Source: Rhodospirillales bacterium | GTDB taxonomy: Bacteria; Pseudomonadota; Alphaproteobacteria; SP197 | Assembly (NCBI GenBank): GCA_014323865.1 | Contig: JACONG010000016.1 | Location: 732,523 to 796,522, forward strand | Length of the DNA stretch: 64,000 nucleotides | Direction of reading: 5' to 3' | Shown here: positions 48,144-58,195 of the stretch, piece by piece | Layout: every line of letters starts with the position of its first letter | Numbering within the stretch: the stretch's first letter is position 1 | Made by a program: the position numbers and the translations under genes | The notes under the pieces: generated by a model | Told to the model about the DNA's origin: nothing | The model's input: only the letters and a program-made list of their open reading frames with translations | Database searches by the model: none

Positions 48144-49421
48144 TCATGCGGCGTCGGCGGCTGAGCTCCAGGTTGGAAGACTCTCCAGCGCCATCGCTTC
48201 ACCGTGGCTGGGCCTGCGGCGGATGACGGCGTGTTGCGAACCTCGCACCAGCACCTCGGGCACCAGCAGCCTGCCATTGTAGCCCGACGACATCACCGCG
48301 CCATAGGCACCGGCATGACCGATGGTCACAAGATCGCCAGCCGCCAGATCGGGCAGCGGAGCATCGATCGCCAGGATATCGCCGGATTCGCAGATCGGAC
48401 CGGCCACCGTGGACGGATGAACCGACGACTCGTTGCTACAAACAACCGGCCAGACCGGATGATGGGCATCGTAGAGGGTCGGGCGGATCAGATCGTTCAT
48501 GGCGGCATCGACGATCACGATTCGCCGATCACCGGCCTGCTTGACGGTGTTCACGGCGCAGACGAGCACGCCCGCGCCTGCCACCAGCCAGCGGCCCGGC
48601 TCGATGGTGAGTGCGGCACCCGAGCGGCGGCCGATATCGGCCAGCAGGTCGCCGTAGGACTCCACGGGCAGTTCCTGTTCGTTGTCGTGATAGGCGATAC
48701 CCAAGCCACCGCCGAGATCGAGACGGCTGACCTCGCGTCCCTCGGCGAGTAACCGGTTCATGAGGTCGATCAACCGTTCGTAAGCCGCGGCGAAAGCGCT
48801 GACATCCTTGATCTGGGAGCCGATGTGAACTGCCAGGCCGACCGGCTCGACATGCGAAGACTCAGCAGCGGCGTGGTAGAGTTGCTCGACCTCATCGGGC
48901 GCGAGGCCGAACTTGTCGGTTTTGCGCCCGGTACTGATCTTCTCGTGCCCGCCGGCGGAGACGTCGGGATTGACCCGGAAGGCAACCCGGACGTTCCTGC
49001 CCATTTCCGAAGAGATCGCGGCGATACGGCCAAGTTCGGCTTCGCTCTCGATATTGATCTGGTGCAGGCCCGCCTTGATCGCGAAGGCGAGTTCGGCAGG
49101 TGACTTACCGACACCGGAAAAGACGATGCGATCGGCCGGCACACCGGCGGCGAGCGCGCGGCGAATCTCGCCTTCGGAGACCACGTCGGCGCCGGCACCG
49201 AGCGCACGGAAGAGTGCGATCACGGCGAGATTGCTGTTGGCCTTCACGGCATAGGCGATCTCGGTGCCGCTTGCGGCGATGGCATCGGCGAGCCGGTTGT
49301 AGCGCGCCTCGAGCGCCGCTGCGCTGTAGCAATAGAAGGGCGTGCCGACCTCGTGCGCAAGGTCGGTCAGGCAGACACTCTCACAATGGAGCCGTCCGTT
49401 CTCATTATCGAAGGCGCTCAA
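48144..49421 (-). CDS. lysA: Diaminopimelate decarboxylase
   Basis: This 425-residue fold-type III PLP enzyme has the PLP lysine in YAVKANSN, the His in AVHIGSQI, a glycine loop (DLGGGLGI) and EPGRWLVAGAG. The catalytic Cys region is present near the C-terminus (GPICESGD). It starts with TTG at 49421 overlapping the lptM stop (TTGA). It makes lysine from meso-diaminopimelate. Confidence 0.96.
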   Translation of the reverse strand: MSAFDNENGRLHCESVCLTDLAHEVGTPFYCYSAAALEARYNRLADAIAASGTEIAYAVKANSNLAVIALFRALGAGADVVSEGEIRRALAAGVPADRIVFSGVGKSPAELAFAIKAGLHQINIESEAELGRIAAISSEMGRNVRVAFRVNPDVSAGGHEKISTGRKTDKFGLAPDEVEQLYHAAAESSHVEPVGLAVHIGSQIKDVSAFAAAYERLIDLMNRLLAEGREVSRLDLGGGLGIAYHDNEQELPVESYGDLLADIGRRSGAALTIEPGRWLVAGAGVLVCAVNTVKQAGDRRIVIVDAAMNDLIRPTLYDAHHPVWPVVCSNESSVHPSTVAGPICESGDILAIDAPLPDLAAGDLVTIGHAGAYGAVMSSGYNGRLLVPEVLVRGSQHAVIRRRPSHGEAMALESLPTWSSAADAA

Positions 49422-49537
49422 TAGTTTCGCCCCTCGTCCTCGTCGTCATCCTGCGACGGCGACTCAAGCGGGCCCTTGCGTCCGCAGGCCGCCATGGTGG
49501 CCGCCAGCGCCATCATCAGGACCACGCGGCGTGTCAT
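49418..49537 (-). CDS. lptM: Small lipoprotein LptM (LPS translocon maturation)
   Basis: This 39-residue gene starts at ATG 49537 with AGGAGG eight bases upstream. [19 protein letters not shown] is a lipoprotein signal with lipobox MAAC. The mature part starts CGRKGPLE, the LptM/YifL signature, followed by an acidic tail ([10 protein letters not shown]). LptM assists oxidative maturation of LptD in the outer membrane. It overlaps argH and lysA by short ATGA/TTGA junctions, the conserved order. Confidence 0.9.
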   Translation of the reverse strand: MTRRVVLMMALAATMAACGRKGPLESPSQDDDEDEGRNY

Positions 49538-50943
49538 CCCAGATACCTCCTGCGCGCCTCGGCGGCCGCCTCGGCGACTCGATCCGGTGCGGTCCCGCCG
49601 AAACTCGTGCGACTGGACACCGAGGCCTCCACGGCCAGCACATCATAGACGCCGGCGTGCATGCGCGGCTCAACCGCCTGCATGGCCTGGAGCGACAGAT
49701 CAGCGAGATCGCAACCCGCATCCTCTGCCGCCTTCACAAGGCTACCGGAGACATGATGGGCTTCCCGAAACGGCAGGCCGAATTCGCGCACCAGCCAGTC
49801 GGCCAGATCGGTTGCTGTCAGGAAGCCCTTCGACGTCATGGCGCGCATGGCGGCGGCATCAACCGTGAGCCCCGCGATCATCGCGGTCGTGGCGGGGATT
49901 GCCAGCATCAGGGTTTCAGCGGCATCGAAGACCGGTTCCTTGTCCTCCTGCATGTCCTTTCCATAGGTCATCGGAAGACCCTTCAGCATGGTGAGCAGTG
50001 CGACCAGTGCACCGGTGACACGACCGGCCTTGCCGCGCACCAGTTCGGCGGCATCGGCATTGCGCTTCTGCGGCATGATCGACGAACCGGTGGTCAACCC
50101 GTCAGGCAGGCGCATCAGGCCATAGGCCGGACTGGTCCAGAGCACGAGTTCCTCGGCCAGACGCGAGAGATGGACCGCGGTGATGGAACCCGCGGAGAGG
50201 AACTCCAGGCAGAAATCGCGATCGGAGACGGCATCCATCGAGTTCGCGGCGGGGCGGTCGAAATCGAGCGCTTCAGCGGTCATCGCCCGGTCGATGGGGA
50301 AGGACGTTCCGGCCAGCGCAGCCGCACCCAGCGGCGATTCGTTCATGCGCGCGCGGCAATCGGCCAAGCGACCGCGATCCCGGCCGAGCATCTCGACATA
50401 GGCTAACAGGTGATGACCGAAGGTGACCGGCTGTGCGGGCTGAAGGTGTGTGAAGCCCGGCATCACCGTGCCGGCATGCTGTTCGGCCTGTCCGATGAGC
50501 GCTTCCTGGAGGTCGCGCAGACCGACCTCGACCGCATCCAATGTGTCGCGCAGCCAGAGACGCATGTCAGTCGCGACCTGGTCGTTGCGCGAACGCCCTG
50601 TGTGAAGCCTGCCGGCCGGCTCGCCGATCAAGGCCTTCAGGCGTGCCTCGACGTTCATGTGAACGTCCTCGAGCGCCGGATCGAAGGTGAAGCTGCCGGC
50701 CTCGATTTCACCCGCGATCCGGTCGAGTCCGTCCTGGATCGCCGCGTTGTCGGCGTCGCTGATGATGCCGCTCGCCGCGAGCATGGCGGCATGCGCCTTG
50801 GAGCCACGGATATCGTGCAGGGCCAGGCGATGGTCGAAGGTCACGGACGCGTTGATGCGTTCCATGATCTCCGATGGCCCCTCGACGAAACGCCCGCCCC
50901 ACAGCGGGTTCGCAGCGGCCTTGCTGTCGTTCGATGACGTCAT
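49534..50943 (-). CDS. argH: Argininosuccinate lyase
   Basis: This 469-residue fumarase-superfamily enzyme has [13 protein letters not shown] and catalytic-Ser loop [15 protein letters not shown], with conserved [18 protein letters not shown]. It cleaves argininosuccinate to arginine and fumarate. ATG 50943 is the family start; an upstream in-frame extension has no similarity. First gene of the argH-lptM-lysA-DUF4175-GNAT run. Confidence 0.96.
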   Translation of the reverse strand: MTSSNDSKAAANPLWGGRFVEGPSEIMERINASVTFDHRLALHDIRGSKAHAAMLAASGIISDADNAAIQDGLDRIAGEIEAGSFTFDPALEDVHMNVEARLKALIGEPAGRLHTGRSRNDQVATDMRLWLRDTLDAVEVGLRDLQEALIGQAEQHAGTVMPGFTHLQPAQPVTFGHHLLAYVEMLGRDRGRLADCRARMNESPLGAAALAGTSFPIDRAMTAEALDFDRPAANSMDAVSDRDFCLEFLSAGSITAVHLSRLAEELVLWTSPAYGLMRLPDGLTTGSSIMPQKRNADAAELVRGKAGRVTGALVALLTMLKGLPMTYGKDMQEDKEPVFDAAETLMLAIPATTAMIAGLTVDAAAMRAMTSKGFLTATDLADWLVREFGLPFREAHHVSGSLVKAAEDAGCDLADLSLQAMQAVEPRMHAGVYDVLAVEASVSSRTSFGGTAPDRVAEAAAEARRRYLG

Positions 50944-51026
50944 GGCGCGGGCCTTAGAGCAAAGCGTGCCCGGATGGAAGCCTTGACGCACCGCCAATCG
51001 GGGCTAGAGAGGCGGCGACTTTCCAA

Positions 51027-52280
51027 TTGTCCGATCTTCCCGTGACCCAATCGGCCTCCACCATGCCCGCACCGGGTTTCGTCTTCGTCGCTGGCAGGAT
51101 CTTCCTGCCGTTCGCGCTGGGCTACTTCCTGTCCTACCTCTACCGCACGGTGAACGCCGTTCTGGGACCGGTTCTGGGCGAAGAGCTGGGGATCGACGCG
51201 GCAGCGGTCGGCCTGCTGACCGGTGCCTACTTTTTCGCCTTTGCGGCGGTGCAGATCCCGCTCGGCATGGCGCTCGACAAGTTCGGCCCACGGCGGACCC
51301 AGGTTGTGCTGCTGGCCGTTGCAGCGATCGGCGCCTTCCTGTTCGGGCTGGGCGACGACACGCTCTCGCTCGCCATCGCGCGCGGCATCATCGGCGCCGG
51401 GGTCTCGGGCTGCCTGCTAGCCTCGTTCAAGATCTTCGCGCTCTGGATGCCCAAGCAGAAGCTGCCGCTGGTCAACGGTCTTCTGATGGCCTGCGGCGGA
51501 GCGGGTGTGATGGCGTCATCGTCACCGGTCCAGGCGGCGGTCGAGGCCATCGGCTGGCGCGGCATGTTCCAGCTGATCGCGGCGATCACCATGGCGGTGG
51601 CTTGCATCATCTTCTTCGTCGTACCCGAACGGCGCGCCGAGGGGGAGCCGAGGAACCTGCGGGAGCAGCTCAGCGGTCTCGGCTTCATCTTCCGCTCGCG
51701 CCTGTTCTGGTCAATCGCACCGCTGGTGATGACGGCCCAGGCCGCCTGGATGTCGACCCAGGCTCTGTGGTTCGGCCCCTGGCTGCGCGACATGGCGGGA
51801 CTCTCGCCCCAGGCGGCCGCCGAGGTGCTCTTCATCGGCGGTGTCGGCATGGTTCTGGGTTATGCCTCGCTCGGCTGGCTGACCGAGCGGCTTAGCCGGA
51901 TCGGCATCGGTGTCGGCATGGTGGCCGGCGTCGCGACGGCCGTGTTCATCGCGGTCCAGGTCCTGCTGGCGACGGGCACCCTTCTGCCCGCCTGGCTGCT
52001 GACGGCTGCCTTCGCGTACACGGGCGGGGCCCCGACGATCTTCTACGCTGGCCTGACCCAGAAGTTCCCGGTCGCCATGGCCGGGAGGGTCAACACGTCG
52101 CTGGCACTCTTTACCTTCACGCTGGCTGGACTCTTGCAGCTCGCCATGGGCGCGGTGCTCGATTTCTTCCCGGCCGACAGCGGCGGTTACACGTCCACCG
52201 GTTACCTTGTCGCGTTTGGCGGCTGGGCGCTGGTGCAGGCGGTGTGCTTCGTCTGGTTCCTGGCCCGGCGCAACGCCTGA
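51027..52280 (+). CDS. MFS transporter
   Basis: This 417-residue protein has 12 predicted helices and the MFS loop motif GMALDKFGPRRTQ between helices 2 and 3. A TTG start at 51027 is possible. ATG at 51063 (MPAPGFVFVAGRIFLPFALGYFLSY) is the alternative and gives 405 residues. The substrate cannot be told; the family resembles nitrate/sialate-type sugar-acid porters only loosely. Confidence 0.85.
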   Translation: MSDLPVTQSASTMPAPGFVFVAGRIFLPFALGYFLSYLYRTVNAVLGPVLGEELGIDAAAVGLLTGAYFFAFAAVQIPLGMALDKFGPRRTQVVLLAVAAIGAFLFGLGDDTLSLAIARGIIGAGVSGCLLASFKIFALWMPKQKLPLVNGLLMACGGAGVMASSSPVQAAVEAIGWRGMFQLIAAITMAVACIIFFVVPERRAEGEPRNLREQLSGLGFIFRSRLFWSIAPLVMTAQAAWMSTQALWFGPWLRDMAGLSPQAAAEVLFIGGVGMVLGYASLGWLTERLSRIGIGVGMVAGVATAVFIAVQVLLATGTLLPAWLLTAAFAYTGGAPTIFYAGLTQKFPVAMAGRVNTSLALFTFTLAGLLQLAMGAVLDFFPADSGGYTSTGYLVAFGGWALVQAVCFVWFLARRNA

Positions 52281-52404
52281 CCGCCGAAGAGTGTGTTCGA
52301 GACGTGTGACGGCCATCGCGTTCAGCCGACGACGGCCCGCGATCCCAGCCGCCCTTCCGGCTCGTGCGGAAGCTGATCTGCCACACCAGGTTTGTTCGCC
52401 TGAG

Positions 52405-52803
52405 ATGTCCGGGGACAACCTGCCGGGTGCCTTCGTCTTCTTCAACAACGAGATCGCCATCATCAACCTGCTCGCGAGCCGGATATTAGAACATGCCATG
52501 GGGGACGATCTGACGCTGTCCCAGTTCGGTGTCCTCAACAACCTGATCAGGGTGCATCCCGAGTCGTCGCCTCTCCGGCTCATGGAAGGAAGGGGTTACG
52601 TAACCGTCCCACCCGATTCGAAGGGCAGACGGGGTAAGCTGGTTCGGATCACACCTGCGGGCCGCGAGGCGCACGATCGGGCCGTGGCGGCCGTCGCCCC
52701 TCCAATTGCGGACGTCTGGTCGGTGATCGGATCGGATGACCTGGGGAGCGTGCTCCCGTCCTTGCGCGCCGTTCGACGTCATCTCGACAAGGCGCGCTCC
52801 TGA
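52405..52803 (+). pseudogene. MarR-family regulator lacking the recognition-helix segment
   Basis: This 132-residue frame runs from MSGDNLPGAFVFFNNEIAI to RRHLDKARS. LTLSQFGVLNNLIRVHPESSPLRL is followed directly by MEGRGYVTV, although MarR proteins have about 18-20 residues of helix and recognition helix between them. The wing (GKLVRITPAGREAHD) and dimerisation helices remain. An in-frame deletion near 52580 has removed the DNA-reading helix, so it should dimerise but not bind DNA specifically. Confidence 0.7.
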
Positions 52804-53421
52804 CCTGATATACGCGGTTGAGTCCATCAACTGACCGACGTCGCAGAGACGTCCGGTCCCATCGCTGACTCCGCATTCCTGATCGCTCTGCCGATCGGGG
52901 ATGGTGCCCGTCGCCAGGCCCTTGAGATCGCCCGCGATCAGCTCTTGCGGGACCATGAGGTCGGCCATGGTCTTTTCCTGCTTGGCATCGTCGATCACGA
53001 CACGGTCGGTCCGCGCGATGGTCTCGGCGTTCTTGCGCCCCAAGTGGTGCGCCTCTGTGGCCGAGAGGGCCGCCGTACGCACACCGGTGGTCCGGTCGCT
53101 GTCCATGATGCCGAGCGGCAGGCCGCTTTCGCTGTCGGGCACCGTGATCAGCGCACCGATGGTCTCCTGCCCCTTCTCGGGGTTGGCGGGGTTCTTGCCA
53201 AGCGACTTGACCGCCATCAACGGCGGCTCCGTCGCGGATGCCAGCATCGACATGTAGAGCCGGCTCTGGCCCGGCAGGATCTGCGCCTTGGGGGTGTTCC
53301 AGGCGGTTCCTGCATCGACCTGCCGCAGAAGATTCCCGATCGTCGCAACGATGTCGTGGGTCGTGATGCCGAGCGCCTGAACGTTCAGCCGGCGCAGATA
53401 GAGAAGCGATTCGTCGGTCAT
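52800..53421 (-). pseudogene. Ornithine cyclodeaminase / mu-crystallin family gene with internal deletion
   Basis: MTDESLLYLRRLNVQALGITTHDI, AWNTPKAQILPG, PPLMAVKSLG and GVRTAALSATEAHHLGRKNAETIA are the N-terminal part. Near 53010 it jumps in frame to TDRVVIDDAKQEKTMADLMVPQEL, skipping the Rossmann NAD-binding segment (about 100-130 residues). The C-terminus (SDQECGVSDGTGRLCDVG...) is also degraded. NAD cannot be bound. Confidence 0.75.
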
Positions 53422-53424
53422 GGT

Positions 53425-53712
53425 CTACTCCGTCTGCGCCACAAGTCCGGCGGCCTCAATACCCAGAAGCGCCAGGGCTTCATCCTGATGACCCGCATCA
53501 CCCGAAACGCCGAGCGCACCCAGCAAGAAATCGTCGCCGCCTGGATGATCGTCTCCGTCTGCTGGCGGGTTGGCTGTGTCATGCCGTCGATCCAATCGTG
53601 CGTGGATGAAACGGGCGAAACCGGCCAGATTGTCGCCGGTGGGTTGGTACGCAAACAGCGCTCTGTCGTCGTCTTCCCGACAATGCGGAGTGATGCGAAA
53701 CTCTTTGTGCAA
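53425..53712 (-). pseudogene. Fragment ending like a GlcG/HbpS-type domain
   Basis: The last 35 residues (LLGALGVSGDAGHQDEALALLGIEAAGLV) resemble the C-terminus of GlcG/HbpS-like small proteins (VIGAIGVSG...DE). The preceding 60 residues (charged, Asp/His-rich) do not, so the gene is probably frameshifted. It ends four bases before the cyclodeaminase remnant start and decays with it. Confidence 0.4.
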
Positions 53713-53809
53713 ACGGTGGGATGATCCGGGTTTATCCGGGTTTTTCAGGGACGTGTTGATTGTTTCAGCACCGCGCCGGGGTTGGGATCAGAGTGTTGTT
53801 GTGGCGGTG

Positions 53810-54808
53810 TCAACGGGATATGCTCCGGTCCTCCGATATCTTCACGATGATCGTCGGATTGTCCTCGCGCAGCCCAGCGCCGTCCATCGGACGGAGATCG
53901 TTGGTGCGGATGATGCTGCGCAGGCTTTCGACATAACCCTCGCCGCGTTCGGAATAGGACGAGAGACCGGCGGCGAGGTTGGTGCCCGACGGCAGGTCAC
54001 CACTTTCGCGTGCCTTGCTGCGAAGGTCGCGCAGGGCGCTGTAGGCGTTGTGGCTGTTGACGTTCAGAAGATAGGCCTCGACGGAATCGAGCGGCGTGTC
54101 GAAGGCGGCGATCTTGTAGTCGCCCAGGCTGCTGCGCTGCTCGCCGGGCGTGATGCCGTCACGACCCCAGGTCCATTGGCCGAAGAGTGCATTGCCCTCT
54201 GTCGCAAAGCGCGACGTGCCCCACCCGCTCTCCTCCGCCCCCTGGGCCAGGATGAGCGAGAGCGGCAGGGCGTCGACCCGGTCGACAAGCGCATCGAGCA
54301 CATCGTCGGTGACGGGCGCATCGGTGTCGTCGGACACGCGGTAGCGCACGGCAAGGTCGGCGAGCCAGCTTTGCTCATCGCTGCTCAGCCGGGCCAGGTT
54401 CCTGAGTTCGAGCAGTCGTTCGCGGTCCTTGAGGATATGTTCGTTGGCGACCAGGCCCAGCGGGGCCATGAACATAAGGAAGACGGATTTCTTCTGGTCG
54501 ACCGTGATGGAGTCGGCCAGCGCCGCCCCCAGGGAGGGCGATATCTCCGAGAGCAGGAGACGGGGCACGCCCGGCTTCGGCGCAGACCAGTTGTCGCGGC
54601 TGTAGTCGAGGCGTTTGAAGAGAGCGGTGACATCCTTGATCGAGCCGACCGAAACGACCATACGATCGTCGACCACGATCCGCGACACGATCAACGCCGA
54701 GGCGGAGCAGACAACGAGCAGTGCCGCGAGAACGAGAACCCGGCTGTTGCGGGCGACGGCCAGGGCGGGCCTAGCGGGTCGGGACGGGCTCGTCGCCGGC
54801 GTAATCAT
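53810..54808 (-). CDS. Bax-like glucosaminidase
   Basis: This 332-residue protein has a signal-anchor (NSRVLVLAALLVVCSASALIV). The glucosaminidase domain has LILAQGAEESGWGTSRFATEGNALFGQWTW, with the catalytic Glu in AEESGWG, followed by IAAFDTPLDSVEAYLLNVNSH. It probably cuts peptidoglycan in the periplasm. Its start at 54808 overlaps the 3' end of the dehydrogenase gene by 38 bp. Confidence 0.85.
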   Translation of the reverse strand: MITPATSPSRPARPALAVARNSRVLVLAALLVVCSASALIVSRIVVDDRMVVSVGSIKDVTALFKRLDYSRDNWSAPKPGVPRLLLSEISPSLGAALADSITVDQKKSVFLMFMAPLGLVANEHILKDRERLLELRNLARLSSDEQSWLADLAVRYRVSDDTDAPVTDDVLDALVDRVDALPLSLILAQGAEESGWGTSRFATEGNALFGQWTWGRDGITPGEQRSSLGDYKIAAFDTPLDSVEAYLLNVNSHNAYSALRDLRSKARESGDLPSGTNLAAGLSSYSERGEGYVESLRSIIRTNDLRPMDGAGLREDNPTIIVKISEDRSISR

Positions 54809-55646
54809 AGAAGCCCTTACCGGACTTGCGACCAAGCCAGCCCGCCTCGACGTACTTGGCGAGCAACGGACACGGCCGGTACTTCGTGTCGGCCAGACCG
54901 TCGTAGAGCACCTGCATCACCGAATAGCAGACATCGAGTCCGATGAAATCGGCCAGCTCAAGCGGGCCCATCGGGTGGTTCGCACCGAGCTTCATCGCCG
55001 TATCGATCGATTCGACCGTGCCCACGCCCTCGTAGAGGGCATAGACCGCCTCGTTGATCATCGGCAGCAGGATGCGGTTCACGATGAAGGCGGGGAAGTC
55101 CTCGGCGTTCGCCGGCACCTTCTCGAGCGTCAGCGTCAGCTCGCGGATCGTGTCGAAGGTCTCGGCATCGGTCGCCAGACCGCGGATCAGCTCGACCAGC
55201 TTCATGACCGGCACCGGGTTCATGAAGTGCATGCCCATGAACTTCCCGGGCCGGTCGGTCGCGGCAGCGAGCCTGGTGATCGGGATCGAGGAGGTGTTCG
55301 AGCAAATGATCGCGTCGGCTTTCAGCGTCTCCGTGAGCCTGGCGAAGATATCCTTCTTGACCGCCTCGTTCTCCGTGGCAGCCTCGATCACGCAGTCGCA
55401 ATCCCTGAGGTCGTGATAGCCGTCGACGACCGAAATGCGGGAGAGGCCCGCCGTCATGTCCTCGTCCGAGATGCGGCCGCGGCGCACCTGGCGTTCCATG
55501 TTGCCGCCGATCACCTCGAGCGCGGCGTCGGCACAGGCCCGGTTCACATCGACAAGAGACACGTCATAACCGGCCAGCGCGCAGACATGGGCAATGCCCG
55601 ATCCCATCGCGCCCGCACCGATCACGCCAATGCTCTTGATCTCCAT
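54771..55646 (-). CDS. hbdA: 3-hydroxybutyryl-CoA dehydrogenase
   Basis: This 291-residue enzyme has NAD motif IGAGAMGSGIAHVCAL, Ser/Asn/His catalytic region (NTSSIPIT, MHFMNPVPVMKLVE) and C-terminal helical domain (FPAFIVNRILLPMINEAVYALYEGVG). It oxidises (S)-3-hydroxybutyryl-CoA. ATG 55646 is chosen with GGGA ten bases upstream. It follows etfBA, so electrons from acyl-CoA oxidation can pass to ETF. Confidence 0.93.
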   Translation of the reverse strand: MEIKSIGVIGAGAMGSGIAHVCALAGYDVSLVDVNRACADAALEVIGGNMERQVRRGRISDEDMTAGLSRISVVDGYHDLRDCDCVIEAATENEAVKKDIFARLTETLKADAIICSNTSSIPITRLAAATDRPGKFMGMHFMNPVPVMKLVELIRGLATDAETFDTIRELTLTLEKVPANAEDFPAFIVNRILLPMINEAVYALYEGVGTVESIDTAMKLGANHPMGPLELADFIGLDVCYSVMQVLYDGLADTKYRPCPLLAKYVEAGWLGRKSGKGFYDYAGDEPVPTR

Positions 55647-55725
55647 GAGGAACACTTCCCTTCAAAGACTTGCAGCGGAGGTTTGGACTTGCGGCGGAGG
55701 CCTGGGCACCCGCTGCCTGTCCTGA

Positions 55726-56679
55726 TCAGCGGGCCTGAATGCCCTGGTTCTGCAACTCGGTCTTCAACTCCGGCACAGCCGCGAAAAGGTCGGCCACGAG
55801 GCCGAAGTCGGCGACCTGGAAGATCGGCGCCTCTTCATCCTTGTTGATGCAGGCGATGACCTTGCTGTCCTTCATGCCCGCCAGATGCTGAATCGCGCCG
55901 GAGATACCGACGGCGATGTAGAGCTCGGGCGCGACGACCTTGCCGGTCTGGCCGACCTGGTAGTCGTTCGGCACGTAGCCGGCATCAACCGCCGCACGCG
56001 ACGCACCGACGGCGGCGCCGAGGATATCGGCGACCTCCTCGAGCATGGCGAAGTTCTCGCCCGATTGCATGCCACGACCACCGGAGATCACGACGCGCGC
56101 CGTGGTCAGCTCCGGACGCTCGTTTTCACTGAGTGCGGCACCTTCGAAGCTCGAAAGGCCGGCATCGGCAGCACCCGAGACGGCTTCGACGGCGGCGGAT
56201 CCGCCCTCGGCCTCGGCCGGCTCGAACGCCGTGGTGCGCACGGTGACGATCTTCGTCTCGTCGGTCGACTGCACGGTCGCCATCGCGTTGCCGGCGTAGA
56301 TCGGACGCACGAAGGTGTCGGCCGAGACGACCTCGGTGATGTCGGAGACCTGCTGGGTATCGATCAGGGCGGCGGCACGCGGCATGACGTTCTTGCCGGT
56401 GGTGGTCGCCGCGGCGACGATGTGGCTGTAGCCCGAGGCCATGCCCGCGATCAGCGGCGCAACATTCTCGGCAAGCTGGGCACCCAGCGCGGTATCGTCG
56501 GCCACAAGGACCTTCGAGACGCCCTGGATCCTGGCCGCGGCCTCACCGACGGCACCGCAGCCGGAACCGGCCACGAGCACGGTGACATCGCCACCCATCC
56601 GGTTCGCGGCCGTGACCGCATTCAGCGTCGCCGAGGAGAGCTCGCTGTTGTCATGATCGGCATAAACGAGGATCGCCAT
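55726..56679 (-). CDS. etfA: Electron transfer flavoprotein alpha subunit
   Basis: This 317-residue protein has a C-terminal FAD domain with SGGRGMQSGENF, GASRAAVDAGYVPNDYQVGQTGKVV and GISGAIQHLAGMKDSKVI, all diagnostic. It carries electrons from acyl-CoA dehydrogenases toward ETF-quinone oxidoreductase. It follows etfB by two bases. Confidence 0.97.
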   Translation of the reverse strand: MAILVYADHDNSELSSATLNAVTAANRMGGDVTVLVAGSGCGAVGEAAARIQGVSKVLVADDTALGAQLAENVAPLIAGMASGYSHIVAAATTTGKNVMPRAAALIDTQQVSDITEVVSADTFVRPIYAGNAMATVQSTDETKIVTVRTTAFEPAEAEGGSAAVEAVSGAADAGLSSFEGAALSENERPELTTARVVISGGRGMQSGENFAMLEEVADILGAAVGASRAAVDAGYVPNDYQVGQTGKVVAPELYIAVGISGAIQHLAGMKDSKVIACINKDEEAPIFQVADFGLVADLFAAVPELKTELQNQGIQAR

Positions 56680-56681
56680 CG

Positions 56682-57431
56682 TCAGATTACTCCGGAATCG
56701 GTGTGAAGCTTGTCGATGAGTTCGGCGACCGAACCCACCTTGATGCCACCCTGACGCTTCGGTGGCTCTTCCACCTTCAGCGTGTTGAGGCGCGGGGTCG
56801 TGTCGACGCCAAGCTCGTCCGGCGTCTTCCTGGCGATCTCCTTCTTGCGCGCCTTCATGATGTTCGGCAGCGACGCATAGCGCGGCTCGTTCAGGCGCAG
56901 GTCGACCGTCAGGATCGCCGGCATCCTGAGCGCCACGGTCTCGAGACCGCCGTCGACCTCGCGGGTCACTTTGATGCTGTCGCCGCCGGCCTCGATCCTG
57001 GAAACGAAGGTGCCTTGGGACCAGCCCAGCAGGCCCGACAGCATCTGGCCGGTCTGGTTGGCGTCATCGTCGATCGCCTGCTTGCCCAGGATGACGATAT
57101 CGGGGGTCTCTTCAGCGACCACCCTGGCCAGCATTCTGGCGACCGCGAGCGGCTCCAGGTCGCCGTCGTGGACGACATGGATGGCGCGGTCCGCACCCAT
57201 GGCCAGCGCGGTACGCAGAGTTTCCTGGCTCTGGTCCGGACCGAGAGAGATCGCAACGACTTCCGTGGCCGTGCCGGCTTCCTTCATGCGCACGGCCTCT
57301 TCGACCGCGATTTCGTCGAAGGGGTTCATCGACATCTTGACGTTGGCGAGATCGACGCCGCTCCGGTCCGGTTTGACGCGGACCTTCACGTTGTAGTCGA
57401 TGACCCGCTTGACCGGGACGAGTACCTTCAT
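56682..57431 (-). CDS. etfB: Electron transfer flavoprotein beta subunit
   Basis: This 249-residue protein has [33 protein letters not shown]-binding [22 protein letters not shown] and [13 protein letters not shown], the ETF-beta signature. It is the partner of EtfA. The 187 bp upstream (57432-57618) hold no gene and should contain the promoter. Confidence 0.97.
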   Translation of the reverse strand: MKVLVPVKRVIDYNVKVRVKPDRSGVDLANVKMSMNPFDEIAVEEAVRMKEAGTATEVVAISLGPDQSQETLRTALAMGADRAIHVVHDGDLEPLAVARMLARVVAEETPDIVILGKQAIDDDANQTGQMLSGLLGWSQGTFVSRIEAGGDSIKVTREVDGGLETVALRMPAILTVDLRLNEPRYASLPNIMKARKKEIARKTPDELGVDTTPRLNTLKVEEPPKRQGGIKVGSVAELIDKLHTDSGVI

Positions 57432-57618
57432 CGCATCCGACTCCAGGCGACTGCTGTTTCAGGGATTACAGGGAACCGGGTCGCTGAAAGACGGCCCATT
57501 TCGCAGGTGCGAAAACTAGGACCGCGCCAAGGTCCGTGTCAACGCACCAAGTGTGCAAAATCGTCGCATTTGCGTCAGAACCGGCCATGTTCGCGGCTGC
57601 AGCGATCAAGGCGATCAA

Positions 57619-58191
57619 TCAGGCCGACTGGCGCGTTGCGCCGGGTTCCCAGAGCACATCGGTGGCCCCCTTGTCGTTGAGCCAGCGGGCCATGACGAAG
57701 AGGTGGTCGGAGAGCCGGTTGGCGTATTTCACCGCCTCGGGATTGACCTTCTCGGAGACCGATAGCTCGGTCATCAGGCGCTCGGCGCGTCGGATCACGG
57801 TGCGGGCATGATGGAGCCGGGCCGAGGCCGGCGATCCGCCGGGCAGGATGAACGAGGCAAGCGGTGCCAGATCGCCGTTCATGGTGTCGATCTCGTCCTC
57901 CAGACGCTGGACCTGTTCAGGCGTGATACGCAGCGCACCCGACGCGCGGCGACCGTCATGCGGCGTGCAGAGGTCGGCACCGAGATCGAACAGGTCGTTC
58001 TGGATGCGGGCCAGCATGGCGTCGTCATCGCTGTCTGTATGGAGCCGAGCGAGACCCAGGATCGCATTGGCCTCGTCGGCCGTGCCATAGGCGGCCACGC
58101 GGGTGTCGTGCTTGGGCACCCGCTTGCCGTCACCCAGCGACGTCTCGCCGTTGTCCCCGCCGCGCGTGTAGATCCTGTCAAGTTTCACCAT
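57619..58191 (-). CDS. Cob(I)alamin adenosyltransferase, PduO type
   Basis: This 190-residue helical-bundle protein has the ATP site KLDRIYTRGGDNGETSLGDG, and the conserved Arg/Glu segment ARTVIRRAERLM and KYANRLSDHLFVMAR. It makes adenosylcobalamin. It is syntenic with etfBA in alphaproteobacteria. It is intact although the adenosylcobalamin-dependent NrdJ in this window is destroyed. Confidence 0.95.
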   Translation of the reverse strand: MVKLDRIYTRGGDNGETSLGDGKRVPKHDTRVAAYGTADEANAILGLARLHTDSDDDAMLARIQNDLFDLGADLCTPHDGRRASGALRITPEQVQRLEDEIDTMNGDLAPLASFILPGGSPASARLHHARTVIRRAERLMTELSVSEKVNPEAVKYANRLSDHLFVMARWLNDKGATDVLWEPGATRQSA

Positions 58192-58195
58192 GGCG

